Origin: Rhodosporidiobolus odoratus
Taxonomy: Eukaryota; Basidiomycota; Microbotryomycetes; Sporidiobolales; Sporidiobolaceae
DNA length: 64,000 nt
Assembly: GCA_034387635.1 (NCBI GenBank)
Contig: JAOANU010000022.1
Coordinates: forward strand, 124,001 to 188,000
Direction: 5' to 3'
The notes under the pieces are model-generated. The model was not told where the DNA came from, searched no databases, and saw nothing but the letters and a program-made list of their open reading frames with translations. Shown one piece after another: positions 21,338-33,806 of this stretch. Numbering within the stretch: the first letter of the stretch is position 1; every line of letters starts with the position of its first letter. A program made the position numbers and the translations under genes.

Positions 21338-23842
21338 ATGGAGCACGACTCCCTACCTGCTTCGGCCGTAGTGTTGGAAGCAGGACGGGACGATCGACCT
21401 CTCGTGCCCGAAACTTCAACCCAACCACGACAAGCAACAGGACGACAACCAAATGAGGTGGATACTACTTCAGATTTGATTGCTGGATGGCTCGGAGGCG
21501 CAGGTGAGTTACCCACCTCACTTACCTCCCCTTCCTTCTTTGCGGCATCGTCTCTGCACCTTGTCTCCTACTCCCCGCTGTCCTGCTAACCTCTGTCCCC
21601 TGTGACTACAGTCGGTGTCCTCGTCGGTAACCCCTTCGAAGTCCTCAAAGTCCGCCTCCAGACCGGCGCCTCTTCCTCTTCCTCCCCTTCCCCCTCCTCT
21701 TCTTCCCATTCCCATTCTTCCCCATCCGGTTCGAGTCCTCGAGTCGGCAAATCCTCAATACCCCCACTTCCCTCTCCAGCTTTCCCCTTTCCCCCACCTC
21801 CAACCCCCTTACCCACCTTAACCGCTTTCTCCCCCGCCGTCGCTTCGCCTTCTTCCCATTCCTCGTCGACTCTCCGAGTTCCCGCCCATTCTCCTAGCGT
21901 CCTCTCTCACAAACCCTCTCCACTGCCGCAACCAGCGCCAACGACGTCCGCAGCAACCGCAGCGAGCACAGCAGTGAAAGAACGGGTGGGCTTGTTGAGC
22001 CTCTATCGAACAGAAGGGTTCCGGTTCTTTTTCGCTGGAACGGCAGGACCGATCCTCGGTCTAGCCTTTATTGATTCGGCATTCTTTGGATTGTATGGAA
22101 GGGCCATGTGCGTTTTTTTTTTCCTCTTTCTCCTTTTTCTTTCACCGACAGGCGGTGGTTTGCTGAAGCTGTCTCCTGTCTCTTGGTGCGTTCCGCGTGC
22201 GTAGGCAATCTCTGCATCAGGATCGACAAGATCCGTCACATTTGTCGAGGGTGGCTTTGTCGGGTGCGACTGCCGGTGCCCTGTGCGCACTGCTAGAAAC
22301 ACCTGTGCGTGCTCTCCTCGTCCAATTGCCTCTCTCAACAACACCTCTTATCTGCTTCTTTCGTACTCCATTACCTCCCCTCGCCTCTTTCTCTGCCTCC
22401 CTCCTCCCTCACCCACCCTCTTGTCTTCTCCCTTACGCCTGCCCCAGATCGAAGTAGTCAAAACTCGAGCCCAAGTCGAATCCACCCCCGGGGCCAAACT
22501 CGGTTCGTTCAAGATTGCGAGTCAGATTGCCAAAAAGGAAGGGTTGAGAGGGTTTTATATCGGGGGGTTGATGACGGCTTGTCATGATGGGATCAGCAGT
22601 GGGATTTTCTTTTGGGGGTGTGAGTTGACTTTCTTCTCTGGTTCTTGTACTTGGCTCGGCAGATACAGGTATTGATTTCGAAATCTCGCGGGGGGGCGGT
22701 GGGGGGACAGACTTTGTTTTCCGACGATTACTGCGAGGCGAACATCCCTTCCGCCCTGCCTCTTCTCCCTCCTCGTCCTCCCCATTCCCCTCAACACCTC
22801 TCGAATCCCTCGCCTCACCTCTCCCCCCCCTCTCAACATCCTCATCCCTCTCCGACTCTTCATACGACGAACGACGACCGCCGATACCGGACGAAACGCA
22901 CCAAAAGTCGACTAGTGGAGGAATGGGTAAGGGAGAAGTGGGAAGGATTTTGTTGGCGGGTGGATTGGCGGGGGCTTTGAGTGCCGTGGTACCTTATCCG
23001 TACGTTTGCGTTGCGTTGCACTCTCTTCTCCTTCTACCGCCTCTCGTCTGCTCTTTCGAGATTTCATTCGGTGCTGCATCGGGCTGATTGCGTTTTCTTG
23101 TTGACGATGGCGAACATCACAGCTTTGACATCGTCAAAACTCGACTTCAAACCGCCAACTTCTCTTCGCGAGCCCGTTCCTCCCCCATCTCGACCTGTCC
23201 ATCAAATTTCACTTCAAACGCCACTCCGTTCCATACCCGCCCGTCCTCAAGCTCAGGCTCGGGAATCGGTTCTGCTGTCGCACCTGCGCTGGCGGAATCT
23301 GAATCTGGGAAATTGACGGTTCGACAGGTGTTCCGAGGAATTCATGCTGAAGGGGTAGAGGCTTATCGGTATAGGTATCCTTCGACGACGGTTTATCAGA
23401 TGTTGGCCAATTGGGTGCTTCCCTCTTCCTCACATTCAAGTCAATCTCGAAGAGGTGGAGCGGGAGGAGGGGTCTTGAATCCTAAAGCGGAGAAGTGGGC
23501 TTTGAGAGTGCTTGGATTCAAAGGGTTTACGACGGGTTTGGGTCCGACGGTGGTCAGTTCTTTTGTGGGGAGTGCGGCGACTATCAGTGCGTTCTTCTGC
23601 TTTTTCATCTTCTTTCTCTCCATCCCTTTCAAGCTCTCCTTTCCGATTCCCCCCCGTCTTCTGGTTTTCGTCCTCGCCGTGACCTTTATCACAGGGCACC
23701 TCGGGAAGAGCTCAACGAGTTTACTGACGCTCTTCCTCTCTCCTGCCTGGCCACCTCTTGCTTTGCATCGGGAATCGTAGCTACGGTCGAACTCGCTCTC
23801 CACTTCATGGGCGTCAACGGTGGCGGCGGAGGAGTCGGCTAG
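21338..23842 (+). CDS. Mitochondrial carrier family (SLC25) transporter with extended loops
   Basis: Exons 21338-21503, 21612-22107, 22205-22304, 22448-22619, 22663-22999 and 23123-23586 join in phase. Three carrier signatures, one per repeat, are visible: GNPFEVLKVRLQT, PIEVVKTRAQ and PFDIVKTRLQT. Paired helix motifs also fit, such as GFRFFFAGTAGPILGLAFID and GLRGFYIGGLMTACHD. Carriers exchange metabolites across the inner mitochondrial membrane; the substrate cannot be assigned. The loops after the first and third signatures, and another before the third, are greatly enlarged by Ser/Pro-rich insertions, so the protein (about 620 residues) is about twice the usual 300. The final junction is uncertain. 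A GGGAAG|AG acceptor (exon 23709-23842) keeps the frame to the stop at 23840-23842, while the stronger CACAG acceptor at 23694 gives a different, shorter end. Confidence 0.78.
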
Positions 23843-24509
23843 CGTGGAGATGGTGAGAACAAAGGGATGCGACCGTAGAAAGGGGAGAGGGGACCTTCTT
23901 CAGGAAGGAAGGAAGGAAGGGGAGAGGAAGAATAGAGAAGAAGGGTTGGAGGACGAACGCACGCACACTTTCGCAATTCGCAGGTTTTCCCGTCTCTCTT
24001 GTTGGGCTAGACTGAAGGCTTCGAATGCCCTTGATCCGATTCGAGAGGTTGAGCAAATGGGCGCTTGCAATCGCTTGATCGTCTTGGTGGGGTCTGCGTT
24101 TTCTTTTGTCCTGTCCCGATTTTCGTTTCTTCCCCATCTCACACTCCGGTTTACTGAGGGCGTTTACCGCAAACGCTCCGAACTCGCTTACTCTCGCTGT
24201 CGGCGCTGCTGTCGACCGTCTCGTCACGCTTGCGGGCTCACTCGCTTTCCCATCAGGTTGCGAATCCGATTCAACCTCGCACAACTTCCGTCGATCCGCT
24301 CGTGCAGTTGTGGGGGAGGTACAAAAATGGTACGTGGTTGTTTAATCTACCGTGCTATTGAGCTGACTCGTCCTCCGCAGTGATACCGTGCCTTCACGCT
24401 CAGCTCCCCTCTCGGAGCCTTCATCTCCTCTTCAAATCCGCCCATTTGACGAGACACCTCTCTGACCCGCCCCATACCTTACTACATCAAGGCGCATTTC
24501 TGCCCGAGT
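23843..24509. other. Intergenic region, carrier 3' end to MYND gene 5' end
   Basis: A 667 bp stretch between two plus-strand genes. Open frames on both strands lack a domain or a consistent exon structure. It probably contains the carrier 3' UTR and the MYND gene promoter. Confidence 0.4.
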
Positions 24510-27285
24510 ATGCCTAAGCGAAAAGGCGACTGGTTTGAAGGTTTTCCCTCCCTCCTCGACACTTTGGCCAACGGCGGTACAGTCCGACAATACAACGCCG
24601 CCTACGAAGCCCTCATTCCCGAGATCCTCAATCCTACTCGTCCATGGTGGAGTAGTCCAATTCACACCTACGACCGATATGCCAGTGAATTCGGTCTGGC
24701 CATGCTCGAACAACGACGGACGATTCTTCACAGACGACTGAGACGCTTGCATTTGATTGCTGAAGAGGGCGTTATATCGGATGCGTTGGACAAGTGGGAG
24801 AAGATGCAGCAAGGGAGGAGGGAAGAACTTTTCCTGGCGACGGTGGAGATTTCGGCAAAAGAGACGGAGGAACACGAGGTTGAACAGTCGAGGAATCATA
24901 CCCCGGAATGGACCATGAGCAACGTTACTACGGGCAGAGCTTTCAGAGATCTGGTAGCAGCTCAGCTGCTTTCTTCGGAAGATGAGGGGTACAGGATTGT
25001 TCCGAACGCGAGGTGGCAGAGATTGGCGGATCCGGAGGCCGAGACGGGAAGCGCTGCGATACCGCTGTCTCGTGGGTTGAGGTCGTTCATTGAGGTGCGT
25101 AGACAGCTTTGACTTTTGTTTTGTGCCCTGCAATCGTCTTAGCTTCAGCTGAGTTGCTTGGCTTTGGCTTTTTCTTCTGCGTGCAGGATACCTACCTAGC
25201 GCGCCACTTTGGGCTTTGCGACTTTACCGTTCGACTACTCAACGCCATCGTAAGTCTCTCCCGCGTTCTCCCTCTTTCCTCTGCTCGACCGTCCCAAGCT
25301 GAAAACGAATTTGACCCCGTCCCCCGACCCCGTCGTCAATCTCCATCTCTAGCTCGACCGACCCCTCGGAGACCTCATCATTGCAGCAACCCCGTCTATA
25401 AGTCCTGAAGAACGGGAACGGTTCGCGAACGAGCCTGGGGCAGAAATTCCGCATAGCCCGGCGGAGCTCAAGACTTGTCATTGGTGTGGAGTGAGCGGTA
25501 CGTCGCCGCATCTCTTTCTCGCCCGCTTTGCTTCACCCTCCCCGTCTTTCCTATATTGCTGCCGCTCCCTTCCTAGTCACAAACCCCTCCTGTTCCTCCG
25601 TGACCCTTCTTTGTTCCGCTTGTACTTTGCTACCTCTTCTCCTCTGCGCCTCGCCAAACTTGCCTCTTTCCACGTTTCCATGCTAACTACTCACAACCCC
25701 GTCTGTTTTACCCGCAGAACAGAAGGTCAAGCTCACGGTTTGCTCAAAATGCCTCAAGGTTTATCGACGAGTCGACTACTGTTCAAGGCCGGTCCTATCT
25801 TCGCTTCATCAAGTAATAGCTGAACTTACCAACGCCTCGTTACGAGCAGAGACTGCCAAGTCGCCGACTGGAAAGCCGGTCACAAAACGACATGCGGGAA
25901 ACCTCTCTCCGAAACGCTAACTATCGCAACGGGTCAATCCCGACACCGCTCTTTCACTCCTGCACAGGAGAACATTCTTGATTGGCTTCAAGACCACCCG
26001 ACAGCGGTACTCGGCGTCCCAGGCGCCCTCGATCGGGACAACGACCCTGACGTTCCCGACTCGGAATACATCCCTCGAGTCTTGTATTGCCTCCCTCGGT
26101 TCGTCAAGCCTTTCCAGCCCGTTCTGGACAAGTTGATCAAGACGCGTGACGTGGCGATGAGGAAGCACGACCCAGTCTCGATTGGAGTCGTCTCAATCTT
26201 TTGTCAGAAAGCTGCCAAGTATCAGGTCTGTATGAAACTTGATTCGAGGCATGCTCAGATTTTGGTTAAGAATTGTTTCCGGATCGGGGAGGAGGAGGAG
26301 GAGGTGCCGGAGGAGTTGGAGAGGTATGATCAGCTTGCGAGGGAGGCGATTGAGGGGAAGGAGAAATGGGGGATGGTTAAAGAGGCTTTTGCGCAACTCG
26401 ACGAGTAAGTTATTCCACCTCTTTCGTTCTCTCCCAGATCCTCGTCTTCCAACCGTGTTCACATCTCCCGTCTCTATCACGCAAACACGTTCTTTACCCT
26501 TCTCACCTTTTTTTTCCGCAGTCCAAACCACGCCTGCTACATCCTCCCCTCTTCCTCCCACATCTTCCTCCGTCGCTTAAACCGTCAACCCGACTCCTTC
26601 TTCCCCATCCCAATCCACACCGCCCTCGCTGACCTCCCCTTCCCTCACTTCCTCTCCAACCCAACCGCCACCCTAACCGCCATCCGTCGTCTAGCCTACC
26701 GAACCGTCGAAACTCGAGGTTCAGACGAATTGGCCATGGGAGTACTGATGGTCTTTGTGACTAGTGACAAAGTCCCGTTGGGAGAAACGGCTTTATGGTT
26801 CTGGGAGAAGGAGATGCAGTTGGTTTTGGGGTTGAAGAAAAAGAACGTTAGGAGGGTCAGGGAGAAGGCGATGGAGAGATTACCCGGGTTGGAAGGGGAG
26901 GAGTGGGAGGTTATACGAGGGGCTATAGAGGAGATCAAGGTGCATGGGTCGTGCGTTTTCTTTCATTTTCTCGCTTTCTGCCGTCGTTCCTTCCTTTCCT
27001 CCTACTTAGTTTCGCCCGTCTTCCACATCTCGGGTCTGCTCACCCGTGACACTAGCCTACTGCTGCTGATCGCTCGTGCTTTGTCTTTGATGCAGGCCCT
27101 ACGGATACATGAGCTTGATGGCCGAACAGATTGGGTCGGGGCAACGAAGGTAGTCTCCTTGTGTCTCGTATACTTCCCTTGGAAGGTTTGTAGCAGGACA
27201 TACATTAGGCTCATCAGCATGACCGTGCCCCTTCAGGAAGAGAGACAGAGGACAAATCGATCCACTCGAGGCTCTTTCAGCTTGA
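24510..27285 (+). CDS. MYND-type zinc finger protein (MYND gene 1, intact)
   Basis: Eight exons (24510-25094, 25187-25249, 25353-25497, 25718-25787, 25850-26404, 26522-26950, 27096-27149, 27237-27285) sum to 1302 nt for 433 residues. The MYND finger lies near residues 258-304: CHWCG, then CSKC, YCSRDC, and HKTTC, giving the full set of zinc ligands. MYND domains bind proline-rich peptides in partner proteins. The flanking regions are helical and not otherwise recognised, and no SET domain is visible. The intron after YCSR starts with GC rather than GT (25788), but this is the only junction that preserves the finger. A second, related gene converges on it from 28927, with only 27 bp between their ends, and a third MYND fragment lies at 30721. 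Confidence 0.8.
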
Positions 27286-27312
27286 CCGACTGATCCCTCA
27301 GTTGCGTCCGAT

Positions 27313-28927
27313 TCATCGGTAGGCTTCTACATGTGTGCGCAGTAGGATCGGGAGTAGAAGACATGGGTGCGCAAACTTACTCGGCTTTACCCTCGTCCAG
27401 CTGCTTGAAACACGACTTGATGACCGTGTCTGCGGCGTCACAATTTTCCTCCGCCACCCTAACGCACCGTTCCGATTCTCCCTCTTCAACCTCGAAGATT
27501 TGCGCCAGAGCGTAAACGTGATCATCAAGGCTGACATGGTGAAGCTGAGGAAGAAGGGGATACGCCTTGCGAACAAACAGCACAAGGAGCCCAATATCAA
27601 CCTCGTCCTTGTCCTGCACCGTGCGGTTTCGAAGGGCGATGAGCGCGTCTAGAGTCGGTAGATAGGGTCGAACAAAGGTTGCAAGAGGGAAGAGGGTTTC
27701 GATTGGCCCGCTGTCATCGGCTTGAACGGTGACTCCCCATACGGCGAGAGGCTTGGCTTGAAGCCACCGGAGTAAGCCAAGCTGTACATGGGTAGGAGGC
27801 GCTTGGCGTGAGGGAGGAGGAGCTGACATTGTCGCGGCTGCTTCGCCAAGCGACTTGCCGCACGAGAGCTTGTGAAAAGGCCAGTCTTTAGTTTGGCAGT
27901 CAGCCGAACAATATGCGACGAAGCGGTTTTTCGCTTTACAGCGCGAGAAGAACGTGAGCTTCGAGTCTTTGTCTGCAGCGCCGGAATGATCAGCCGGGTG
28001 TTGGACCGGCAGAATGAAGAGGAGGAAGAGAAAAGGGGAAGGGAAGAATCAACCTACCCGTGGCCGGGCAAGCGCTACAGAGTTTGACGCCGGTACTGGT
28101 ACTGGTGTTGACAACGATATTGTGATGGTCCGAGCCGCCAGGAGGGGTTGAGATTTCGGCTTGCGCGTGGTCGTCGTCCGTCGGTTTCGTTCCGCTGTTG
28201 ACAAAGTGGCGGTCTATATCTTTGATGCCAAGCTATAGAACACGAGACATATACAATCAGGAGTGAAAGCACGCACTGACTGATGGGAACTACGCACGAT
28301 CTCGTGGAACAGTAGGATAGTGAAGTTCCCAAGGAAGAGAGCCCGGCATGACTTTGCCCTCCTCGCAAAAAGCCCTCACACCGCGCGAGGCGGGCAACCG
28401 CTGTTCCACCACGTTCAGCCGTTCCCAGACCCCGCCTGGAGACGGAACACGTCGATAGCTGATGCTCTCACTACTTCTGAAGTACTGCGCATAGAACAGC
28501 TTCTCGACTCGGTTTCTGAGCGACGCTGCAGAGTCTCCCATACCGCCAAGCAAGCGTCCTCCCGTTCTTTGAGGGAAAATCCCTGCCACCGGTCCAAGGC
28601 AAGCCTCGCAGCGCCCTCCTTGACGTGCAGCTCGAAGTCGTTGCGAATGACACTGCGAATAAGACTGGCTGCATTGGTGCGGATCGGATGCTGCTCCCAA
28701 AGTCGCTTAGGTACTCCGGGGCCAGTTTTGTGAGGGACCGAGGTAGAAAGGTCGAACGGTAGAGGAGTAACAGCGGGCGAGGTAGGGTTCAAAGAGTTGA
28801 GCGTTGTAGTCGCGGTATGAGAGGGAGGAGTCGGTAAAGGAGGGAGGACTGTGAGCGTGAGTGTGACCGCGGACTAGTTACGGCGGAGGGCATTGCGATC
28901 GATGAGGGTCCCGGTATACTGAGCCAT
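27313..28927 (-). CDS. MYND-type zinc finger protein (MYND gene 2, shortened, possible frameshift)
   Basis: Minus-strand paralogue of the gene at 24510-27285. The finger is split by an intron: KLCSAC, then CKAKNRFVAYCSADCQTKDW and FHKLSC. Regions resembling gene 1 flank it: a RGVRAF segment, LGNFTILLFHEI before the finger, and LPTLDALIALRNRT with DEVDIGLLVLFVRKAY after it. The proposed ATG is at 28927, through a 33-nt intron, and is uncertain. Between RGVRAFCEE and LGNFTI the frame changes without usable splice sites, where gene 1 has an intron, so a frameshift is likely. The protein ends a few residues after FKQLDEGKAE (stop at 27313-27315) and lacks the last 150 or so residues of gene 1. 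It may be a decaying or neofunctionalised duplicate. Confidence 0.55.
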
Positions 28928-29153
28928 TTTTCAGTGACGCTGATTCCATACCCAACGCTTTATCGACTGTACGCGCATATACAGCGAGATCGACGGGAGG
29001 ACAAGCGGGCGAAGAGGACAAATGCTCTCTCGCGACTCGATCCCTCGGCGTCAAAGCGCGGGCAGGCAAGCGGTAACCAAGACGGGTCCACAAGAGGTCG
29101 GCACTGACCCGTTCTGCTTATCAACTGCTGTTCTGCTTTGCCTTTCTACCTGC

Positions 29154-30448
29154 TTACACGCCTCCTGCTCCTCCAGCCTCCTCTTCCGCAGTTGGCGGTG
29201 CTACCCCACTAATCATAGCCTCCCTCGAGCTCGCTGCTGCTGCCAACCTAGTCTTCTTCTTCTCGGCCTCGTCTGCCTTCTCCGTTTCAATCTGCTTGAC
29301 AATGTCCTCGATTTCTTCCAGAGAGAGGTTCTGCGCGACTCGTCAACAGACATAATCAGTCTGGGTGCTCATAAAAGAACGAAGAGAGAGAATCAGGATT
29401 AAGAAACGTACCCTCATCTCTCCAAACCCAGTCAACACGGCAATATCCAAATTCTTGGCTCCGGACTGAACAATTTCGAGCAACGACTTGATGGCCAGCT
29501 TGATGGTTTCGTCGTTGGTCATGTCGGGTTTGTAGAGTCGTTCGAGGTATTCGCGAACGGTTTTTGAGGAACGACCGACGGCGTTGGCCTGGTTCGAGCA
29601 GGAGAAGGCGAAGGTGGAGGAGAATGGGTAGGAGAGGAGAGGCGAAACCGAGACCACGAGGGATAGGGTACAGGAGCGAGGACGTGAGCGAGCAAGGGAG
29701 AGATGAGTCAGTTTCACACCTGAGAAAATGAAGGAAAGAACAGCAGCGCACCTTCCAAGACGAAAAGATACCGCTAGGTTCGGTGAGGTACAAATGCGGG
29801 CGCTTCTCATCGTGGTTGAAGCCGGCGAGGAGGGTCGAAATGCCGAAGGGGCGGACACCCCCCGATTGGGTGTAGCGCTGCTGAATTCCTGCAACATGGC
29901 GAGCGATGTATTCGACGGTTACCGGGTCTTCGACGGTCAGCCTGTGGCTTTGGCACTCGGTCCGAGCGCGGTCGATGAGAACACGAGCGTCGGCAGTGAG
30001 TCCTGGATACCAGCACGAGTCAGCCTTCAGGTATCGAAAGGAAACCAACGAGGTGGGGGGAAAGGAAAGCGCACCAGCAAAAGCCAAGCAAACGTGTTCG
30101 TCCAGCATCGCCGTCTTGCGCACCGTTCGGGGGTCTTGTAGTTGCAGGACCGACTTCTTCTCGACGGCGAGGACGACGCAGTCTTTGCCCTTTACTCCGA
30201 CGGCGCAAGTTCCCTTGCGGACCGCTTCAAGGGCATAGTCGACCTGTGGGGGTATAACGGGTCAGCGTTGCAGCTCGTAGGGAGAGACGAAGAATGCGCA
30301 CCTGGAAGAGGTGCCCATCGGGACTGGGGTCGTCGCAAGCGGGTATGGGATGGGGGAGGGGAAGTTAGCTCGCTGTCACGGGATTCTGCCAGGATGAAAA
30401 CAAGACGCCTTACGCAAATGTGGTGAGTGCGGTATCGTATCGGCTCAT
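29154..30448 (-). CDS. PRE6: 20S proteasome subunit alpha4 (PSMA7/Pre6)
   Basis: Six minus-strand exons (30448-30414, 30323-30302, 30243-30075, 30002-29752, 29588-29412, 29330-29154) sum to 831 nt for 276 residues. The N-terminal proteasome alpha signature is clear ([11 protein letters not shown]...[15 protein letters not shown]), followed by [40 protein letters not shown] and [19 protein letters not shown]. These match alpha4 better than other alpha subunits. Alpha subunits form the outer gated rings of the 20S core particle and have no peptidase activity. The C-terminus ([20 protein letters not shown], then an Ala/Glu/Gly tail) is about 25 residues longer than the human protein. It is acidic and Lys-rich as expected for the exposed tail. 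The start is fixed by the conserved MSRYD. Confidence 0.93.
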
Positions 30449-30720
30449 TGTGAACTGCGGGAGGGTGTTGCGGGTGCTGTGGTTCGAGGTGCGAAGGGAG
30501 CTGGATGAGGGAACAAGAGCCGGTCAATCACAGCACGGGTCATGGTCGTTCAAGCGGAGGAGCGTACCTGTAGCTATATTGACAGCGACTGGAGGGATTT
30601 CAGGTAGATCTGTGTGAGTCGTAGCGAGCCAGAAGCGCTACAAGCGGAAGCCGGTGACGAAGCCCTCTTTGATTCTCCTACTCTGACAACCTCACCTGAA
30701 TAGCTGAGACGACTCGCGCG

Positions 30721-31466
30721 ATGGTATCAGACGAGCTTCACGACTGCGCGATCGGCGAGGCCCAGACCGAAAGACGATGCTCGGCATGCAAAGTCGTCTG
30801 GTTCTGCTCCCCGACTTGTCAGAAGCTGGTTCGTTAGCTTCCGTTCCGTCTGCATGCCCTGCTGTAACTCACGGTCACGTCGCAACTCTGGGACACCTAC
30901 GAGTCCCTTTGCCGCAAGGACACGAGCGTTTTCCAGTTTCCGCCTCGCACACCGGAGGAACTGGCCGACTTCAGCTTGCTCGAGTACCGCCTAGGTCTAT
31001 ACTGCCAGACTTTCCTACAACAGAATGCGTATTACAAGTGTTGGAGGTACACCCGCAACCGCTTGCCCTTGACATACTCGCAAGGCTCACCGGATGTCCG
31101 CAGGGCTTGCTTGCAACTTTCAGCAACCTACCTTCCTCCAACCGATCTTGCGCAGCCCAGACCCTGCGGCTCTTGAAAGCTCGTATGCACCTCAAGATGG
31201 TGCTCTATGACGGCTGGGCTCCACGTGAACAATATGCGTGGCAGACTGCCACGGTCAGCATTGGGATGGCCTACATGATAATTCTCGGCAGACAATGGAC
31301 GCGACCGCGCCAAGATCAAGCCACATATTTTCCAGCGGTCAAGCGAATGCTCTACTGCCTGTTTCCTCAGCAGCGAGACGGTTTACCGGCTTTGAGGGGT
31401 GGGATCGACGAGCTGGAGCGTGTGAAAGTGATCTGTTCGGCACGGTTGAGCCGTTTCGCTTGTTGA
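30721..31466 (+). CDS. MYND-like zinc finger fragment (MYND gene 3)
   Basis: A plus-strand ATG at 30721 opens a short exon encoding RRCSACKVVWFCSPTCQKL, the second half of a MYND finger; the first Cys pair is incomplete (HDC). A second coding segment begins near 30890 with LCRKDTSVFQFPPRTPEELA and EYRL. A third, from about 31024 to 31466, gives ECVLQVLEVHPQPLALDILA and QYAWQTATVSIGMAYMIIL. Joining the last two in frame needs a 29-nt intron or a frameshift, and the first junction has no clean acceptor. The fragment may be a degraded third member of the local MYND group, or its first exon may lie upstream near the proteasome gene. Confidence 0.4.
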
Positions 31467-33806
31467 AGTAAGCATGACCAGCCTGGCCAGCTTCAGGCGC
31501 GACATATTTGAGAGCTCTCATCAGCTCTCGCAACAAGAAGCAAAAATTGACCTTCGCACCTTTCTGACGCAGCTCTCTTCTTGCATAACAGCGGAAGTGA
31601 CTCAACCAAAAAAGCCATTTCACATCGCTCCACCCTAACTATCGTCCTGCGCCACGATAGTGCTGAAGTCTTGGACACTGCATACAAGACCACCAAGGCA
31701 TATACTGCAATATAAGCGCTTTCAAGGAGCCCTCACCACCTTCCCCAAAGCATGCAAAGAGGGTGGAGACATTACCGCTGGCCGTCATTGGTTTTGTGCA
31801 CTCAAGAGGATTGCTGGGACCGGCTCAAGCCTGTGGCCGGCAGCAAAGCAGGGTAGCTTCACACAGGCTTACTGACTACTGCAGAAGATGTACCGGCGGA
31901 GAAATCAGTCCCGGTAAGCTTGAATTTTACATTGAGGGGCAAGTGTCCTCAATCCCTGCCATCACAGGCCTGCAACAGCTCTTCAGCGATCTACAGAGTG
32001 GTGCATGACATGCCAGACGGGCTGACTACGGATCTGTATGCATCTTGACCTGACCTTCTCAAACTGGTTCTGTCTTCAAGATCCTTCAACCGTGAAGACG
32101 CTGAGCGTTCTTTTGACTCATGCAGGGTATCAGACACTACCCGTCATGGACAGGGCCAGCAGCAAGCCAAGAGCCTTGCAGGCGCACCACAGCTTACAAT
32201 GTGACTGGCATTTGCTGACGTACGGCAAAACACACCAGCACAAGCAGGTAATGAACTGGCCCTGGGCAGTAGGAATCATGTATAGCATCTTGTGAGCTTG
32301 TCCTTGAAACTGGCTATTGGCAAATAAAGCAGCAGAGAGATGGAACCAAGCAGAAAAGGCTCCTTTCCTGTCTGCCCCGCTTGCGTGACAAAGCGCTGTT
32401 TTGTCAGCCTTGTCACCAACAGGACCTGCCCTCCCAGCTCTCCACCCCAGGCTTCTACCAGGCTATACCAGTCGGCTCCGCACCGAACACTTTTATCCAT
32501 TCCAGCCCCTGCAACGGGAGCCTCTACCTGCTTACATTTTTCTTTCTTTCAAGCTCTGTTACAAATAAATGGTATGGGCATTGGTTTGCAGCAAGGCGGC
32601 ATTGCCCAAATCAGGCGGTCTTTCAGAGTGTCAAGCCCCGGCGGATGTCTGTAAGATAATGGCCCTTACAATGGGCATACAGGCAGGGACAGTGCAGGAA
32701 GTTATCGCAGGAGACCTGAGGAAGAGCAGAAGCAGGGAAGCTTGGACTTGGGTTGGTTGAACATAGCGGACCTGTGCGGCTCTCTCTCCTTCTTCACGCT
32801 TCTCTGAATTAGACTGCCGCCAGGTACGCAGGACTTCCGGTACTACATCAGCACGCTCCGCTGAAGTAGACTGCCGCCCAGCAATCCATACTGTTGGCCT
32901 TTCAACCTCTTCTAGCAAGCGAGTGAGACTCGCCGTCCCCGCACGACCGCCTTTCAGTGTTGATCTTCAGCCCATCGTTCTTGTCAGTGTCGCCAACGTT
33001 TGAGGTTCTGCAGGTGTACAACACTGCCTCTGGGGTGAACAAGGCTATGCACGACAGCATGGGACCGCAGTGCGTATTCTTCGTTGTCCTTTTTGACCTT
33101 CTCAAATTGGTTTCCATCGAGGCAACGTTGTCGCTCTGACATTTTTGACAGAATTATCACATGCCGCGCCGCTGTGATGGATCCAAGGCGGACTACGTTA
33201 CAAGCAGCAGGGAGCCGACCTTGCTTAGACTCCAGTCCGTCTCACAGCAAGACAGGCTCAGACCTGCAGCTTGGGCAGAAATATCCGCAGACTAGGCATT
33301 CACAGGTAATTGCCAGCGTAGCTCTTTGAGACGATAGTCTGTGAAAGGCACCCAACCGGATACATCCACGCGGAGAGACTGAATTCCGCCGTAGCAGGCC
33401 AAAGGAGAAAAGGAAAAAGGAGAAGGTTGCAGAGAAGGCCGGGCGGTAACTAGTTGGCAAAACCGGCCAGAGCGTTGTGCAGAATTACTGGCGAGGCATC
33501 CCCAAGGCGACTCGACAGCTACAAGGAACGTGTGTTGGTTGAGAAGAAGATTCACACGCTTTTTTTGTAAAACATATCGGGAGCGCACAGTGTCAAGGAG
33601 CATTCGTTCCGCACCACGAGACTGTCAAAGAAGGTGTGCGAGCGAGCATAGCGTGTCTCGTGTGCCTTGAAGACCAGGAGAACCAGAAAGAGGGAAAGAA
33701 GCGAGTTTGTATCGGGCCTTACAACCAAGTTGTAATGTAGATTAGAACCCCGAGCTCACTCCTCCGCTTCACTCGCTCACGTCTATTACTCGTCGATTAG
33801 CTCAGG
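31467..33806. other. 2.3 kb gene-poor region with shared short motif
   Basis: No exon chain or domain was found on either strand. The codon pattern looks random and open frames are short. Two copies of TGACCTTCTCAA lie here (32051-32062 and 33104-33115), both followed by a similar AACTGG/ATTGG context. The region may be the remains of mobile or duplicated sequence. Its right end must include the SSF1 promoter. Confidence 0.45.
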
